A stretch of DNA of 64,000 nucleotides from Dermatophagoides farinae (Eukaryota > Arthropoda > Arachnida > Sarcoptiformes > Pyroglyphidae). Position 1 is the first letter of the stretch; each line of letters opens with the position of its first letter. The notes beneath the pieces were generated by a model that was not told where the DNA came from, made no database searches, and worked only from the letters and a program-made list of their open reading frames with translations. Positions 34,801 through 51,126 of the stretch are shown here, one piece after another. The DNA is taken from NCBI RefSeq assembly GCF_024713945.1, contig NC_134680.1, positions 2,380,001 through 2,444,000 of the forward strand, read 5' to 3'. The translations under genes were made by a program, and so were the position numbers.

Positions 34801-37800
34801 CTCTCTCTGGTTAATATTTTCTGGTTTTTTCCCTCGATGATGAGGATGATGATGATATACATTCAATGACATATTTTTCATGATAATTTCAATGTTTTTT
34901 TGTCTGTTTTTGTTTTTTTGTATGATGAGAAAAACCATTCCCAAATGACAATTTAATTAATTGTATTGATCCAAAACGTATCTTTCTGGACTATAATCCT
35001 TCTTCGCTACATTCAAAATTAGTCTAGAATTTGGACATAAATGGCAAATTTTCATATCAGGTTCAAACATTTACCAAATTAAATTGTAAATTTGAAATAA
35101 TTAAAATATATATATTGTTTTCCCATCATTTAGTAGTTCGAATTCAGCTATAACAATGGAATCTTTGTGTTCAGATTTTAAAAAATCAGTTCATCAACAA
35201 GAAAAATATCGGGGAATTTTTTTTTTTTTTTTTTTGGCCATTTGGCAAAAAACGTCAAAACATTTGATTTCGACAAAGACCATATAATTCAACCATTCAA
35301 ACATTGATTGATCACATAATGATGATATATAGACATACAAACAAAGAAAACAAGAAAGAAAGAAAGAAGTTTTTATAAGTTCAATATATTATTTTCTTTT
35401 TTTTTTTGTTCATCAATGACGATTCATTCAAATTTTTATAATTATTTTTTTTCAATGTCAAAGATATTATTTAATGGATGATGTTGATGGATGCTAGGAC
35501 CGTGTGAAATTCGAGATGACAAATTTTTTCAATAAATACGCAATTCGTATGATGATCACGATTAATCATGCTGATGATGATGATGATGATGATGAGGATT
35601 TCGCTTTGCTTGGCTACAGGGTAAATCATCAACATGATAATAATAATAATAAATGTATTTTGTTGAACATAGATTTTTTTTTTGAACGAACCGGAACGCC
35701 CATCGTGACTACCTCATGAAAATGTAATAATAATAATAATTTCTGGCTCATTCACAATTTATGATCGAAAATTGATCGATTGATCTTTGAAATTTTGATT
35801 TAAAAACGATAACAAATCAAACCAAAAAAAAAAAAATAAAAAATATCCGTTTCGAGTACAACCTGAGTACATAAACATAAATGATATCATCATTAACTAA
35901 TAATTCAGAAACATTTCAAAAGAAAAAACAGCTTTAAATTCAATCTATATACTACACCAAAATAGGTTTCTGATGTGTGTTCTTTTTCTCATTCATTCAT
36001 TCATTCATTCTAATAGATTTAACCTCGAAAATATTCAAAACATGATCAGATTTTTTTTTTCTGTTTATTAACGATTATAACATACATTTTGTATGATGAT
36101 CATCAACCACATTATGATTTTAAGCTCTCTTTTATCATTTGAATTTAATCGATTTATATATACATATCAAAATAATAACATACATAACAATGATGATTAC
36201 AAATCTATAGAAATGCATCCTCTATACGATATAAAATAAAACCAGACGACTGTGAATGTGTATGAATAAACCAAAAAACCGATTTCACGAAAAAACGAAA
36301 ACAAAATTTATCAAAAAAAAAAATGCCCGAAAATGACTAACATTTCATGTTGAGACAGAACAAATTGGATAAAAAAAAACAATATTCTCTCATCATACTC
36401 GTTATGCAGTGTAAGATGAAAAAAAAAGAAAGAAAGTGATATGATAATCTTATCCGTAAGGGATGAAAGAAATGATTTTTTTTTACCCGCTTTTATAAAA
36501 TAATCTCAATGGTCATGGTAAAATCAATCAAATCAAATCAAAATAAAAATAATTATAAACCCAAGGATAATGTTGATGAGAAAAATTGATCCTAAAAAAT
36601 GTCTTATCATAAAGAAAATAGAAAAATTATCGTCTGTAATGATATAATTAGATCGATCGATCGATCGATTCGTTATAAATTCAATATATATTCAAAATTG
36701 AATTTTTTTTCCATTTATTATCGATTATTATTATGAATGATGGACCAATGATGAACGAATTATTCGATATATGAGATAGTGGAGAATCGATTGTTTTATT
36801 TTATTTTATTTTTTTGCCATTTTTGTTTGATTTTTCTTTCATTCACTAACTATTGAAATAATAATTATTATTATCATCAAATCATTGATCATCAATTGAT
36901 AATGAATGTCCACGTATTAATAATGGATTGAAAAAAAGTCTTATATTTCAAACCTTGTGACGGTGAAAAAGAAAAACGAAGAGGAAAGAAAAATGTACAT
37001 CTATATTATATGTAAAAATAGAATCATTGATCATTATCATTTTAATAAGAATCATCGTGTCAAGGTCATTTAAAATGATAATGAAAACTACTACTAAATT
37101 GAACTTGAAGTGAATCGTATGAAATTCTATTTGAATTTGCTGAATTTAGGTAATTCAATGTTTGTTTGTTTTTTTTTTTTTTTATTTTCGATCACGTGAA
37201 TCTATTTATTCAATTTATTTGTCATTCATAATAATAATTTTTTTTTGCCATGTCCAGATACATCGAATATCATATATTTGCTGATGATGCATCCAATGAA
37301 TTTCATTTTATGTAAATAGAAAAAATACTATTATTATTATCGCTGATAAATTCAAATCAAACGATGATGATGATGATGATGATGATGACAACAACAATCA
37401 TAACAAATTCAAATTTGGCTAATGATGATCATGATCAATGAGGGTATGATTTTACTAATAATAATAGTATTAAGAAATTATCTTATTTTCAAAGCACAAC
37501 GAAATCAATATCGACTTACAGATTGATTTTTTTTCTCAAATCAAAATCTCAAAAAAAACTATTGAAAATGAAAAAGAAAAAAAACCATGTTTTCTTTTTG
37601 ATCAATCAATCAATCGAATTTAATCAAATCAAATCAAAAAAAAAAAAAAACTTCGCCATATTTTTTTTTGTTTTGTTTCGAATTTTTTTCACCACCATCA
37701 TCATCATTCAAACCAGTCAGTTTGAACTGCTTTATTCCGCTTTTTTGTTATACAAAAATAATTTTATTTACTTTGACTTTCACACACATTGGTCACATTT

Positions 37801-38963
37801 TTTTTCACTGGATTCAAATTCGAATGCAACTTGTCATTCGACAAATCACTTGTTTCATCCTTTTTTGATCGACAACCTTTTTATTTGAAGAATTTCTTGG
37901 AAATTTCTTCAAATGATTATTTGGTTTTTCAATAAAAATGAAACAAAAAAAAAAACTTTTAATAGTTACATTGCATCAGAATTTTAAAAAATAATCATCA
38001 CTTGATGTAATAAGCTGTGTCTATCCATCCATCTATTCTACAGAAAAAATATACGTCAACATAATGAAAAATAGGATGATGATCAAATTGCATTGAAGTT
38101 GAATTTTTTTTTTCAACTTTTCAAGATGAATGTCCAATTATATTAAATTGATAAAGATAATGATCATCATCATCAATGATTGCAACAGAAACAGAAAAAC
38201 AATATGACAATGTCATACATGCAGGATGGCATGCCATATCTATAAAATAAACCAGATCAGTTTGTCAATTAATTATTATAGGAATATTTATTAAATATTG
38301 TTTTCGTCATCATTATTATCAAAATAAGAATGGGCGTGTTCATCATTCATTATCCCAAATGTTTTTGTTGTTGTTGTTGTTTTTATTCAAAATGCCTTGA
38401 CATTCATGAAATTGTTAACACCTTCTTTTTCCTTTTCCCTTTCTTTCTCCCTTCATAAACACACACACACACATACATAATGGAATGTACCATCGCTATT
38501 GGTAGTTCATGTGTGTGTGTATCTAATCAATGAAACAGAGAAAAACACTATGAACACTTTTGTTTTGTTTTTTTTGAGAGGGTTTTTTTTAGTCCCCCTT
38601 TCTATATGTGGTTCTCCTCCATTTTCATTTCATATATAAATACATCACCAAAAGATGCACCAGATTCATTATTATTCAATGTTAGAGCTAACTCTCATCA
38701 ATGAGAATCAGCAACACATTTTTTGATGCGTTGAATCTTTGACGAAAAAAAAAATTTGAATTTGAAAATTTCCTTTTTGTTCAATTTCACGATCGACTTT
38801 TGAATTTTTCATCATATTTTTACTGTTTGAACTTTTCCAAAAAAAAACCGGAAATAATTTTTCTTCTTCTCTCTCTCTTTTCAAAGTGAAATTTCTGATC
38901 TTTCTTTTCCTCAGTCTTTGTGTGTTGGTGTGTGAGTAATCAAAAAAAAAAATTTCTAAAAAA
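31866..38963. other. Long non-coding stretch
   Basis: About 7 kb with no convincing gene. Open frames are short and mostly translations of (GAT)n, (CA)n or T/A runs. The segment 31900-32300 presumably holds the PARS2 promoter and possibly other upstream transcription. Tracts of note are (GATC)n at about 36652-36670, a long T run at 35219-35236, and CT/GT-rich DNA at 33128-33160. The last 330 bp are the promoter and 5' UTR of the next gene. Confidence 0.5.
38635..38642 (+). promoter_or_regulatory. TATA box of the peptide-precursor gene
   Basis: TATAAATA lies about 30 bp before an initiator-like TCATTA (about 38667) and about 320 bp before the ATG at 38964, with no other gene between. Spacing fits a TATA-driven arthropod promoter. 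Confidence 0.5.
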
Positions 38964-39518
38964 ATGAAATTCTCAAATCAAGAATCAAAAATAATGGCCA
39001 CTTATTTAATGGCTTCAATTTTGGCCATCATGGCTATGGTGATAATGGCCAATCCAATCTCTCAAGATAGTAATAATAATGGTGTTGGTGGTGGCGATAA
39101 TATGGTTGTACCATTGGATTCGAATTCATTGAAATCAATATTGCTATATAATCGTCTACAACAATTAATTGAAAATGAACCGGAAATGTTGGATCTATTC
39201 GATATGGATCGTAATCATCTATCTCGTGTTATTGATGAATTATTATTATCACAATCAAATCAGATTCGTGTACGAAAATTTCTTAATGTTAAAAGTAATA
39301 AACGTGCAGGTAATTAATCAATTTCTTTTTAATTGTTTTTCTTTAACCATTTTTCAATCAATGAAATTTGTTGATTTTAAATTTTAATTGTTTTATTATT
39401 TTTCTTTCTTTGTATAGCCGCCATGGGTGTTGATCTACCCGATTATATTCTTCATATAAATAAGGGAAAAAATTTTGATTTTTCATCATTTCGTGAAAAG
39501 ATGCAAAAATCTGGTTAA
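38964..39518 (+). CDS. Candidate peptide-hormone precursor, unrecognised
   Basis: Two exons, 38964-39309 and 39418-39518 (phase-1 GT-AG intron), 148 residues. A hydrophobic signal peptide (ATYLMASILAIMAMVIMA) is followed by a Gly/Asn-rich spacer and an acidic helical propeptide (about residues 52-95, rich in Leu and Glu). Then comes NKR, a dibasic convertase site, and a C-terminal peptide of about 34 residues beginning AAAMGVDLPDYILHI and ending FSSFREKMQKSG directly before the stop. The terminal Gly could be an amidation donor. This layout is typical of single-copy neuropeptide or diuretic-hormone-like precursors, but I cannot match the peptide to DH31, DH44, PDF or another known family. It has its own TATA box. 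Confidence 0.6.
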
Positions 39519-40550
39519 AAAACACTGACTTTAGATCAATCGATTCCCTGGATTCAATTAATCGATTCATCCAAGACATTCACACACACACTCACTTACA
39601 CAAACACCTTTTTTGTTCCAAATACATTCCACAAGTGTTTTTTTTTCATTTTTGATTCATTTCACCCCTTGATTGTTCTCATACACTTTGTCCACATATA
39701 AGATTTGATATTTTTTTCTGGAATTTAATTTGTGATTCTTATTATTCTTTAAAATAATTTCTGTTTATGAGGCTATGCACTATGATATAGAAAAACAAAC
39801 AAACAAACGAAAAAAAAAATCAATGCAGTAGCCACAGATAACATAAACAAACAAAAAGATCAAATATTGAGATTTACGGAGAAAAAACCAAGAGAAAAAA
39901 AATGATTCTGTAATAAACCACCGAATCTGACTTTGATAGTATTTTAACATTGTTTTTTTTTCTTCATTATCATCATCATATCAATTTGGTTTTGTTTTTT
40001 TTCCATCATTTTGACTTTTGATCATCATCAATATCATCGTCATCATCATCATCATCATCGTTGAGTGGCCCTTTTTGAGTTCTTAATCATTCTTAATTCT
40101 TCTTTTATTTTTCTTTTCTTGCTTTCCTCGTGATTATCCGAAGATTGAAACAAAACAAAACAAACAAAATGAATTCGATTCATGAATGTATGGAGGCTGC
40201 GATTTTATTTTATTATTATTAAAATAAAAATATCATTTGATTGAAAAAAAAGAAACAAATTATTGAAAATTTTAAATAAAAATTGATTATTTATTAATAA
40301 TAATTTTGTAAGCTCGTTATTGTTCATCTTTGTCCGCTCGTTTCCTTTACAATTGTTGATGATTGTGATTGTATTTAAATTATGGTTGCCAGATCGGCCA
40401 TTGGGGTCGAGGAGGACAAACATTTTTACATTGGAAAACTCGCTTAATTATACAGTTTTACATTGGTTAAATTTTTTTTCGTTTGTTTGTTAGGTGAGAA
40501 AATTTCCAAAAGGAGCCGATTTATTCCAGTCCACCATGGTTCTGGTAACC
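39519..40550. other. Intergenic region
   Basis: About 1 kb between convergent genes. It contains CA-rich sequence near 39580-39605, an AATAAA near 39910, a (CAT)n tract near 40020-40065 and no coding frame. Confidence 0.5.
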
Positions 40551-41154
40551 TTAATTCAAATTATTAGATGAACGATTGATAATCGATGTATCGTTTCGTT
40601 TCAACAGAATAATTCCCAACATAATACAGGTGATACCGATTGTCCATTGAATTGTTATTGATTCATCAAAAATTATGACACCAAATATTGCCTGAATGAA
40701 TTAATGAATGAAAGAAAAAAAATTTTATAAGAAAATTATTCCAGTAAGCAAAATTAACATACCGAACAAATAAAATTTGTAACTGTATTCACTGTAGTCA
40801 CTTGAATAGTATGTTCAGAATATGCCAAAGCTAATGAGAATTGTGTCCACATCATCGAATTGACTAGAATCATTGTAGTGAATGAGAGCACCTGTAATGT
40901 TCGTATAAGCCACTTTTTGGAAAAAAATATCAACAAAAGATTTAATTATGATGATGATGATAATTATTGTCACTCACCTGAATTTCGAACGAATTATTGG
41001 AAAAATTAAATATCCATCCGATTAATAATAACACATATGAATGACATATCTGTGGTGATGTTGCGAACTTTCCAAAAACAGCGGCTAACGATGCAAATAC
41101 GCCAGATAAAATCGAGCATCGTAAAGCGATTACAGACTTTTTATTAGTTTCCAT
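40551..41154 (-). CDS. TMEM42: Transmembrane protein 42-like (EamA-type)
   Basis: Three exons, 40978-41154, 40763-40891 and 40551-40691, all phase 0 GT-AG, 148 residues. The N-terminus reads SVIALRCSILSGVFASLAAVFGKF, followed by further hydrophobic segments VLLLIGWIFNF, VLSFTTMILVNSMMWTQFSL, TVNTVTNFICSAIFGVIIF and IGITCIMLGIILL. This matches the compact half-EamA (drug/metabolite transporter-like) architecture of TMEM42, usually about 150 residues and four or five helices. The FGVIIFDESITIQWTIGI stretch resembles the loop and final helix of EamA repeats. Substrate and function are not established for the family. The gene lies about 210 bp from the ZC4H2 stop, on the same strand. Confidence 0.8.
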
Positions 41155-41364
41155 TTTGGATCAATAATAATTTGTTTTGGTAAAATTAATGAACTCAATT
41201 CCAAGCCAGTAGATGGCGAACGAATCGATTTTTATTCTCAAAAAAAAACGAGAAAATAATTGAATTGCAAAAAAATACATGCATGAAGCTAGTAAAATGC
41301 GATTAATATTAAGATCGGAGATAATGGATGAATGAAATGAGATAGTTGAATCATTGAAATGTTT

Positions 41365-42402
41365 TCAATTTTGTTTCGGTTGATTACGTCGTTTTGGATG
41401 ACGGCTTCGGCTTTTAGCCTTACATAATGGACAAATCGGTGCATTACGATGGATTTGTTGATGACAGGAAAGACAAGATTTCATTGGCGGTGGTTGTTGA
41501 CGAAAAGCAGCTGCTGCAGCAGCAGATGCTACAGAATTCGGAGTTACCGATGATGCGGATGATACTGATGAAGATGTACCATGATGATGGTCAGTATGAT
41601 GATATGATCCTAAACTGCCTGCTTGACCACTAGCACCTGTACCACTTAATCGTGATCCAGTATGAAGATCTTGAAAACCGGACATTAATGATGCTAATGA
41701 TGAGGAATATGCTCCACCACTAATAGCACCAGCAGTTCCCAATGATTTAGCGGTGGATGAATTTGATCCTGAAGTGTTTGTATTATCAGCGAATGGTTTG
41801 TTACTGACAATGTTTGTCGATCCAGAACCAGAACCGATCGCAGCATTTGTCGATGTATTCGATGATGATAATTGTTTGGCCACCAATGGATCCATTGTTG
41901 TGGCTTTTAATTCAAATTCACCTTTTAGATATGAGGATGTATTACCATGACGTTTAGCTGCAGCATCCAATACAAGATCTAATTTATCCAACATTAATGC
42001 ATCTTCATCCTTTTGATTTTGATTATTCAAATTTTCATTTAATCTAGGTAGACCAATTTCGACACGCATTTTCTCCACGCCATCTTTCATCTGTTGTAGA
42101 TGATGATGTAAACGTTTAACATTATCTACATGACGATTACGATCCTCTTCCGATTGTTTTAAAACATTTTCCAACATATTAATATCTGAATGTATTTGTC
42201 GTAATTCTTCTACATGGGTCATTTTTTCCTGATACAATGAATCCATTTCACGACGATATTCCTGTAAACATCTTTCTTCAACATTTACTAGATCCAATTC
42301 TTCATTGATTGATGAACGCATACGATCAATTTCTTGCATACGATAACGAATCTCTTTTAAATATTCCAATTTATTCATGACGAGCAATTCTTTTTCGGTC
42401 AT
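41365..42402 (-). CDS. ZC4H2: Zinc finger C4H2 domain-containing protein
   Basis: Intronless frame of 345 residues from the ATG at 42402. The N-terminal 130 residues are a coiled coil whose wording follows the vertebrate protein (KLEYLKEIR, EEELD-type heptads, LYQEKMTHVEELRQIHSDIN). The C-terminus has the diagnostic FRQQPPPMKSCLSC followed by HQQIHRNAPICPLCKAKSRS (zinc finger at about 307-327), nearly identical to animal ZC4H2, which acts in ubiquitin-ligase-linked control of neural and synaptic development. Between them lies a Ser/Gly/Thr/His-rich insert of about 130 residues, making the protein about 120 residues longer than the human one (224). An Ala run precedes the zinc finger, as in vertebrates. 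Confidence 0.95.
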   Translation of the reverse strand: MTEKELLVMNKLEYLKEIRYRMQEIDRMRSSINEELDLVNVEERCLQEYRREMDSLYQEKMTHVEELRQIHSDINMLENVLKQSEEDRNRHVDNVKRLHHHLQQMKDGVEKMRVEIGLPRLNENLNNQNQKDEDALMLDKLDLVLDAAAKRHGNTSSYLKGEFELKATTMDPLVAKQLSSSNTSTNAAIGSGSGSTNIVSNKPFADNTNTSGSNSSTAKSLGTAGAISGGAYSSSLASLMSGFQDLHTGSRLSGTGASGQAGSLGSYHHTDHHHGTSSSVSSASSVTPNSVASAAAAAAFRQQPPPMKSCLSCHQQIHRNAPICPLCKAKSRSRHPKRRNQPKQN

Positions 42403-43850
42403 TTCGAGTATGTTTTTTTTCAGCACTTCCAATAGAGATCGGACGAAATAGGATAGTTGAGATCAATCAATAGAGAAAAAAATTGGCACTCAAATTGGCA
42501 CACTGAATAACTGGAAAAAACAAGATGAAATCAATCAATCAAAGATCATCATCATTGAAGATAAAACAAAAAAAAATTAAAGAGAAAAAAATAATCGAAT
42601 GTCAATGGACAAATAAAAAAAAAGAATCCACTTTAACCCCCTCCTCAGAAATTAAAAAAAAAAACAAGGAACATCGAGTCAAAAGTAGTAGTGGTAGTAG
42701 TAAATAATAATAATAATAATAACCAAACAAATCTTAAGATCCAGCAATGGACTCAAAATAAATATATATCCTGTTGGGGGTAGTAGCAAAGCTTAATATA
42801 GTGAGTGTAGGTGGATCCTATCGATTTCGAAACGTTTGTAAATCACATAAATCTAGCAGCACTTATCATTGATCTGTCCATGTGTGTGTGTGTGTGTGTG
42901 TGGTGTTACACCCTCCGAATTTTTTTTTTCGTTAAGCATCAAAAAAAAAAAAGAAAAAAATAAATAAATGAATAAAAACCAAAGAAAAAATGCAATAAAA
43001 TTTTCATTGAAATTTTTTCAAAGAAATGAGTAATGACCCTTGATGAATCCTGATCGCCGTTTTTTTTTATGATAGTCATTAAAGACTTATGTTTTTGATA
43101 GTGTTGTTTATTGTTCAATTTGATTTAATTCGAAGCAGAATGTCAAAGGTTGTCCCTGGTAATACCATGACAATAATCTTTTGATAAGATTTTCTTTTTA
43201 AAATTTTTCAATTGATGATTCGATTGACATCATTGAAAGAATTACGTGTGTACTAGCACACATAAAAATTGATGATTGATGTTGGATATATAACCTCAAC
43301 TACAAGACAACAACCAAGAAAAAAAAACATTTTACGGAAAGTACATTTTTATTGGATTTTGATGACCTTTGATCAATATCTTTTAAAAACGTATTTGTTT
43401 TGTCGATATGGAAACGGAATTGGTGACGGGAGGGGGGGGTTAAAGCATATCGAACAAATGATACATCCGAAATTCGAATGTAGACGCATTCGATTTTCAA
43501 TTCCATTCTGATTTCGAAGAATATTGCAAAGAACAACCCAAAAAGATCAAGTAATGAAACTGATTGGTGGGTATCATGTACAAATTTTTGTTTCTGTTTT
43601 TGTTTGAAATTTGAAACTTGATTATTTTGTTGTTGTTGTTTTGGCCAATAATATACGAATATTTATTTAACAAAAATAAAAATGGCAATTTTTTTTCTGG
43701 ACTGTTGATTGAATTATCATCATCGTGTGTTTGATATGAATGAACTTTAACTAGTATGGATTCTCATTTTTTTTGATAATTGTGATTCAAATTCCATATG
43801 ATTTGCGTAGGTTTATTTGTTTGTTTTTCATTGGAATTAATTTTAATTTA

Positions 43851-43884
<34 letters not shown>

Positions 43885-44526
43885 GTTGATTTTGATTGGA
43901 TTTTTTTTCCAACAATAACAACAACAAAAACAGCAGTAGCAATTGGCCATTCGATTCTGATGTAAATACAATGTGATGAATCATCATCATACGCCCACAT
44001 AATCGAATTCTTTTTTTTTTTTTTTTTTGATCAAACTTTTTCGTTCTTTTTACGTGTATGTTTTTTTTTCGTTTGTTTTTGTTGCCGATGATGATGATCA
44101 TGTTTGGTACTTGGAAATGGTGGATGTGATTGGTTGGAATATTTCAAAAGAAATGACATAAAAAAAAATGAGAACAACATCCATTTGAGATAATAGTCAT
44201 CAATCCTAGGAACCAAGTAAAAAAAAAAAGAAGAAAAAAAACAGGATCATCCAAATAAACAGAAAAAAATTGTATTTTTTTTTTATTTTACTTTTACTTT
44301 TTTTTCTGATCAGCGCCTATAAATACGACTTCAATTTGTTCAAATCAATTTTCGATTACAAACCAGATAAAAATATACAAAATATATATATTTCTATTCA
44401 ACAGTGTAATATAGAAATTATAAAGTGTGTGCGTGTGTCTGTGTGTGTTTGTTACGGTGTCCAGATAACACACAAGCAAAGAGAGAGAGAGAGAGAGAAA
44501 AAAAAACAAAAAAAATCACATCAGAA
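42403..44526. other. Intergenic region between divergent genes
   Basis: About 2.1 kb containing the 5' UTR/promoter of ZC4H2 on one side and the TATA-box promoter of the cysteine-rich gene on the other. It holds (TG)n at 42882-42902, (CAT)n at 43852-43884, GA repeats at 44480-44500, and no coding frame of protein-like composition. Confidence 0.5.
44318..44325 (+). promoter_or_regulatory. TATA box of the cysteine-rich secreted protein gene
   Basis: TATAAATA in the context GCGCCTATAAATACG, about 200 bp upstream of the ATG at 44527. The GC-rich left flank is typical of a BREu-TATA arrangement. Confidence 0.55.
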
Positions 44527-44983
44527 ATGATGTTCATTTGGTCATCAGTATTGATGATGTTGATCACCATCCTTTCGACTATTATGATGATACCATTACC
44601 GTCATCATCATCATCATCATCGATAACGACAATTCCATTGGGTGATAATCGATTATCATCATTACCAACAACAATTTCGATTTCGAATAAACCATTCTGT
44701 AATATGTTTCAACCATGCGGTTGGGAAGTATTTCGTCCGGAACAATTTCGTAAAATTCCATCATATTTTGTCTTTAGTTCGTAAGTAGTAATTTAATTTT
44801 TTTTTTAATTTTCCAGATTCAAATAAAATGTTTGATTTGATTCATTTGTTTGTTGTTATTATATTACATTACAGATGTCAATGTTCGAATGGACAATTAT
44901 GTGTACACGATACTGATGATATGTCCATACATTCATTCGTTTATCGTTGTAAATCGGCAAATATGATAAACAACAATACCTGA
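44527..44983 (+). CDS. Secreted cysteine-rich protein, conserved-looking, unnamed
   Basis: Two exons, 44527-44780 and 44875-44983 (phase-2 intron), 120 residues. A signal peptide (MFIWSSVLMMLITILSTIMM) is followed by a Ser/Thr spacer and a compact six-cysteine domain in the last 65 residues: FCNMFQPCGWEVF, then SSCQCSNGQLC, and finally DDMSIHSFVYRC. The spacing is C-x5-C, about 24 residues, C-x-C-x5-C, about 16 residues, C. The PCGWEV and D-D-x-S-x-x-x-x-V-Y-R-C wording recalls an uncharacterised arthropod secreted family. That link is from memory and unverified. Function unknown; secretion and three disulphides are inferred. It has its own TATA promoter. Confidence 0.7.
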
Positions 44984-45836
44984 CGATAGTGATAAATGAT
45001 TTTGATGATGATGGTGGTGGTGGTGGATACGGGATGACCGAAAAAAATTGTTTGCTGATTTTTTTTTCTTAATTTTTTTTTCTTTTCATTTCTCAATTTA
45101 TTGATAATGATGATGACGATTATAATGACATCCAATCATTCATTCGATGATGATCAAAATGAATCAAACATAAAAATTATATTTACCGCCAAATTCCAAT
45201 GAATTTATCCCATTGATCCAATAGATGGCGAACACTGTTTTGATTTTTTTTTCTTCATTTATTTTTCTTTGATGATTCAAACAAAATATGATGATAATAT
45301 TATCTTGAAAAACAAAACAAAACAAAAAGATTTCTAATGTCTTAATGATAAAATGATTTTTTTTCCACAATAAAATTCCGAATGATTCGATGTTCGTAAA
45401 TTTCAATTTTTCATTGTTGAATTCATTCAAAAAAAACCAACAAGCAAAAATGGCGCCAACATTACATTCCACAATATATATACACGTGCTATAGCGTGAT
45501 TTACATACAATGTATATGTTCATAGAGACACGTACACTATGAACGGATAGACAAAGCTCAATTTTTTCCCTCTCGTCTCTTATTTGCATTGTTTTTTTTT
45601 GTACAAAAATACACACACATTGTGGTTTTTTATTTTCTTTCTATCGATTTATCGGTTTATTTTTTCAAATTGATTTTTTTTATTCATTTAAAAAATTGAA
45701 TTCTTTCAATCATAGATTTTCGTCGTTTGAAATCTGTGTGAAAATTAACCAGAATTTTGTGAAATTTGAAGGTGACAGTTGTCATTCGATATATTCTGTG
45801 TATGTGTTTGGTGTGTGTGTGTTATTGAGAATTACA
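44984..45836. other. Intergenic region upstream of SPT16
   Basis: About 850 bp of AT-rich DNA. It includes the 3' UTR of the cysteine-rich gene and the promoter/5' UTR of SPT16. A 150-codon frame on the minus strand (45164-45616) crosses it but has no recognisable domain and is not accepted as a gene. Confidence 0.5.
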
Positions 45837-49490
<3,654 letters not shown>

Positions 49491-49874
49491 CCAAACAATT
49501 TTTTTGACAGACAAGTGATGGCTGGCTGGCTTCAACAACTCTATCCATTTTTTCTAAATGATGATTGTAAATTATTTTCATTTCCATTCATTGATTTATC
49601 ATTCATGAATTATGAACCATTATTATCAACCCTGAAAAAAACAAAAAATCGCACTTGGAACACTTTTTAAAACATTGTAATAATTCTTTTTCTTAACTAT
49701 TATTCTTTAAAATAATAATTTTCATCTAAAAAAATTGAATTTTTTTGTTCGATTCTGGCGCACGCGCAAATTTTTTCTCCCTTGATTCGTGATAGTCTGA
49801 ACATTCATTCGTACCATATTCATCAACAACATATATTATTCGTTCATTGTCAACATCGACACCATTCGATAAGG
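49491..49874. other. Short intergenic region
   Basis: About 380 bp between two genes on the same strand, holding the 3' UTR of SPT16 and the promoter/5' UTR of the transporter. The region 49744-49790 is less AT-rich (GGCGCACGCGC). No other features seen. Confidence 0.5.
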
Positions 49875-51095
49875 ATGGAATTTGGCAAAGTTTTTCCCGA
49901 ACTTTGTCATTATGGCCCATATCAACGGCTATTATATTGTTTCATATTGATGCCCATACAGATTAATTATTATTGCCATATTTATTCACATTTATTCATT
50001 GCTCAAACACCGGAACATTTCTGGTGTCATATATTAACGACATCGTCATCATCATCAACGACATCTATGATGAATGGAACTTATCGACAAATTCTCGATT
50101 CTCATTCTAAATACTGGAATCGATCAACTTTAATGTCTGACAACAGCAATGAAATTGAATGGAATTATTTTCTAAAAAATGATAATCTTCAACATTATTT
50201 TTTTCTACCATCACGTTATTTTATCATCGATAATAAACACCATAATCGATCATCATCCTCAACGATAATGTTGTCAACATCAAATGATACTGATATACAA
50301 CAATATGAATATCATTTAAATCTATTAAAATTTCTTAATAATGTCAATCATTCATTAGCAATCTATATGGATCGATTGAGTCAATGTCATCAATATAATG
50401 CTAGTTATACAGATTTGATAATATTTCATAAACAATTACTTCCATTACTAACGAATACAACTTTCGATTATTCAACGATAACAAATATCCCTTTGGTTGA
50501 AATAGCCATACCGCCAATAATCGAATGTAAATCCGGATGGAAGTACACCACCAACACCGATGGACGACAATCATCAAATGTGAATCATTCGATTGTCACC
50601 AAGGTATGTCTTGTTTATTTGTACGGTTGTTGTTGTTGTTCATATCAATCGAATTTCAAATATATAAATCACATCAGACAAATCAGAATTTATCATCAAA
50701 TTGAATCGTGTTTCACCTATGAAACGAGGGAAAAAACAAGATTCATTTATTTTATTTGATCATCGATTATCTTGACACATTATGTGCTCTGTGTGTGTGT
50801 GTGTTTATGTTTGCGAATGTTTAGTGAATGTTGAATCAACCAACCAATGAATCAAACGGAAATGTTTTCGTGACAACTAAAAAAATTATCCCATTTAATT
50901 ACAATGATGATAGCGTCAGAAAAAAAATTAACATTTTTCGTTAATCATCAGAATCTCAATTTTATAGTGAGAAAAAAACACCATTTTCATTTTGCGAATC
51001 TATTTTTTATCCCTTATGTGTGCGTGTGTCGATTCGAAAATAGATGAAAAAATTCAATTCAATTTAATTGTCAACCGACAAAAACTGATTAGATT

Positions 51096-51126
<31 letters not shown>

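Noticed and set aside
35504-35719. Frame with acidic run DDDDDDDEDFALLGYR and a donor-like site
   Set aside because: The acid run is a (GAT)n microsatellite; no partner exon found.
36652-36670. (GATC)n self-complementary tract as a possible functional hairpin
   Set aside because: Short simple repeat; nothing around it suggests a function.
37523-37888. 121-codon plus-strand frame
   Set aside because: Almost entirely poly-Phe/poly-Lys from homopolymers.
45164-45616. 150-codon minus-strand frame upstream of SPT16
   Set aside because: No domain; partly translation of T/A runs and CA repeats; lies in the region expected to be the SPT16 promoter.
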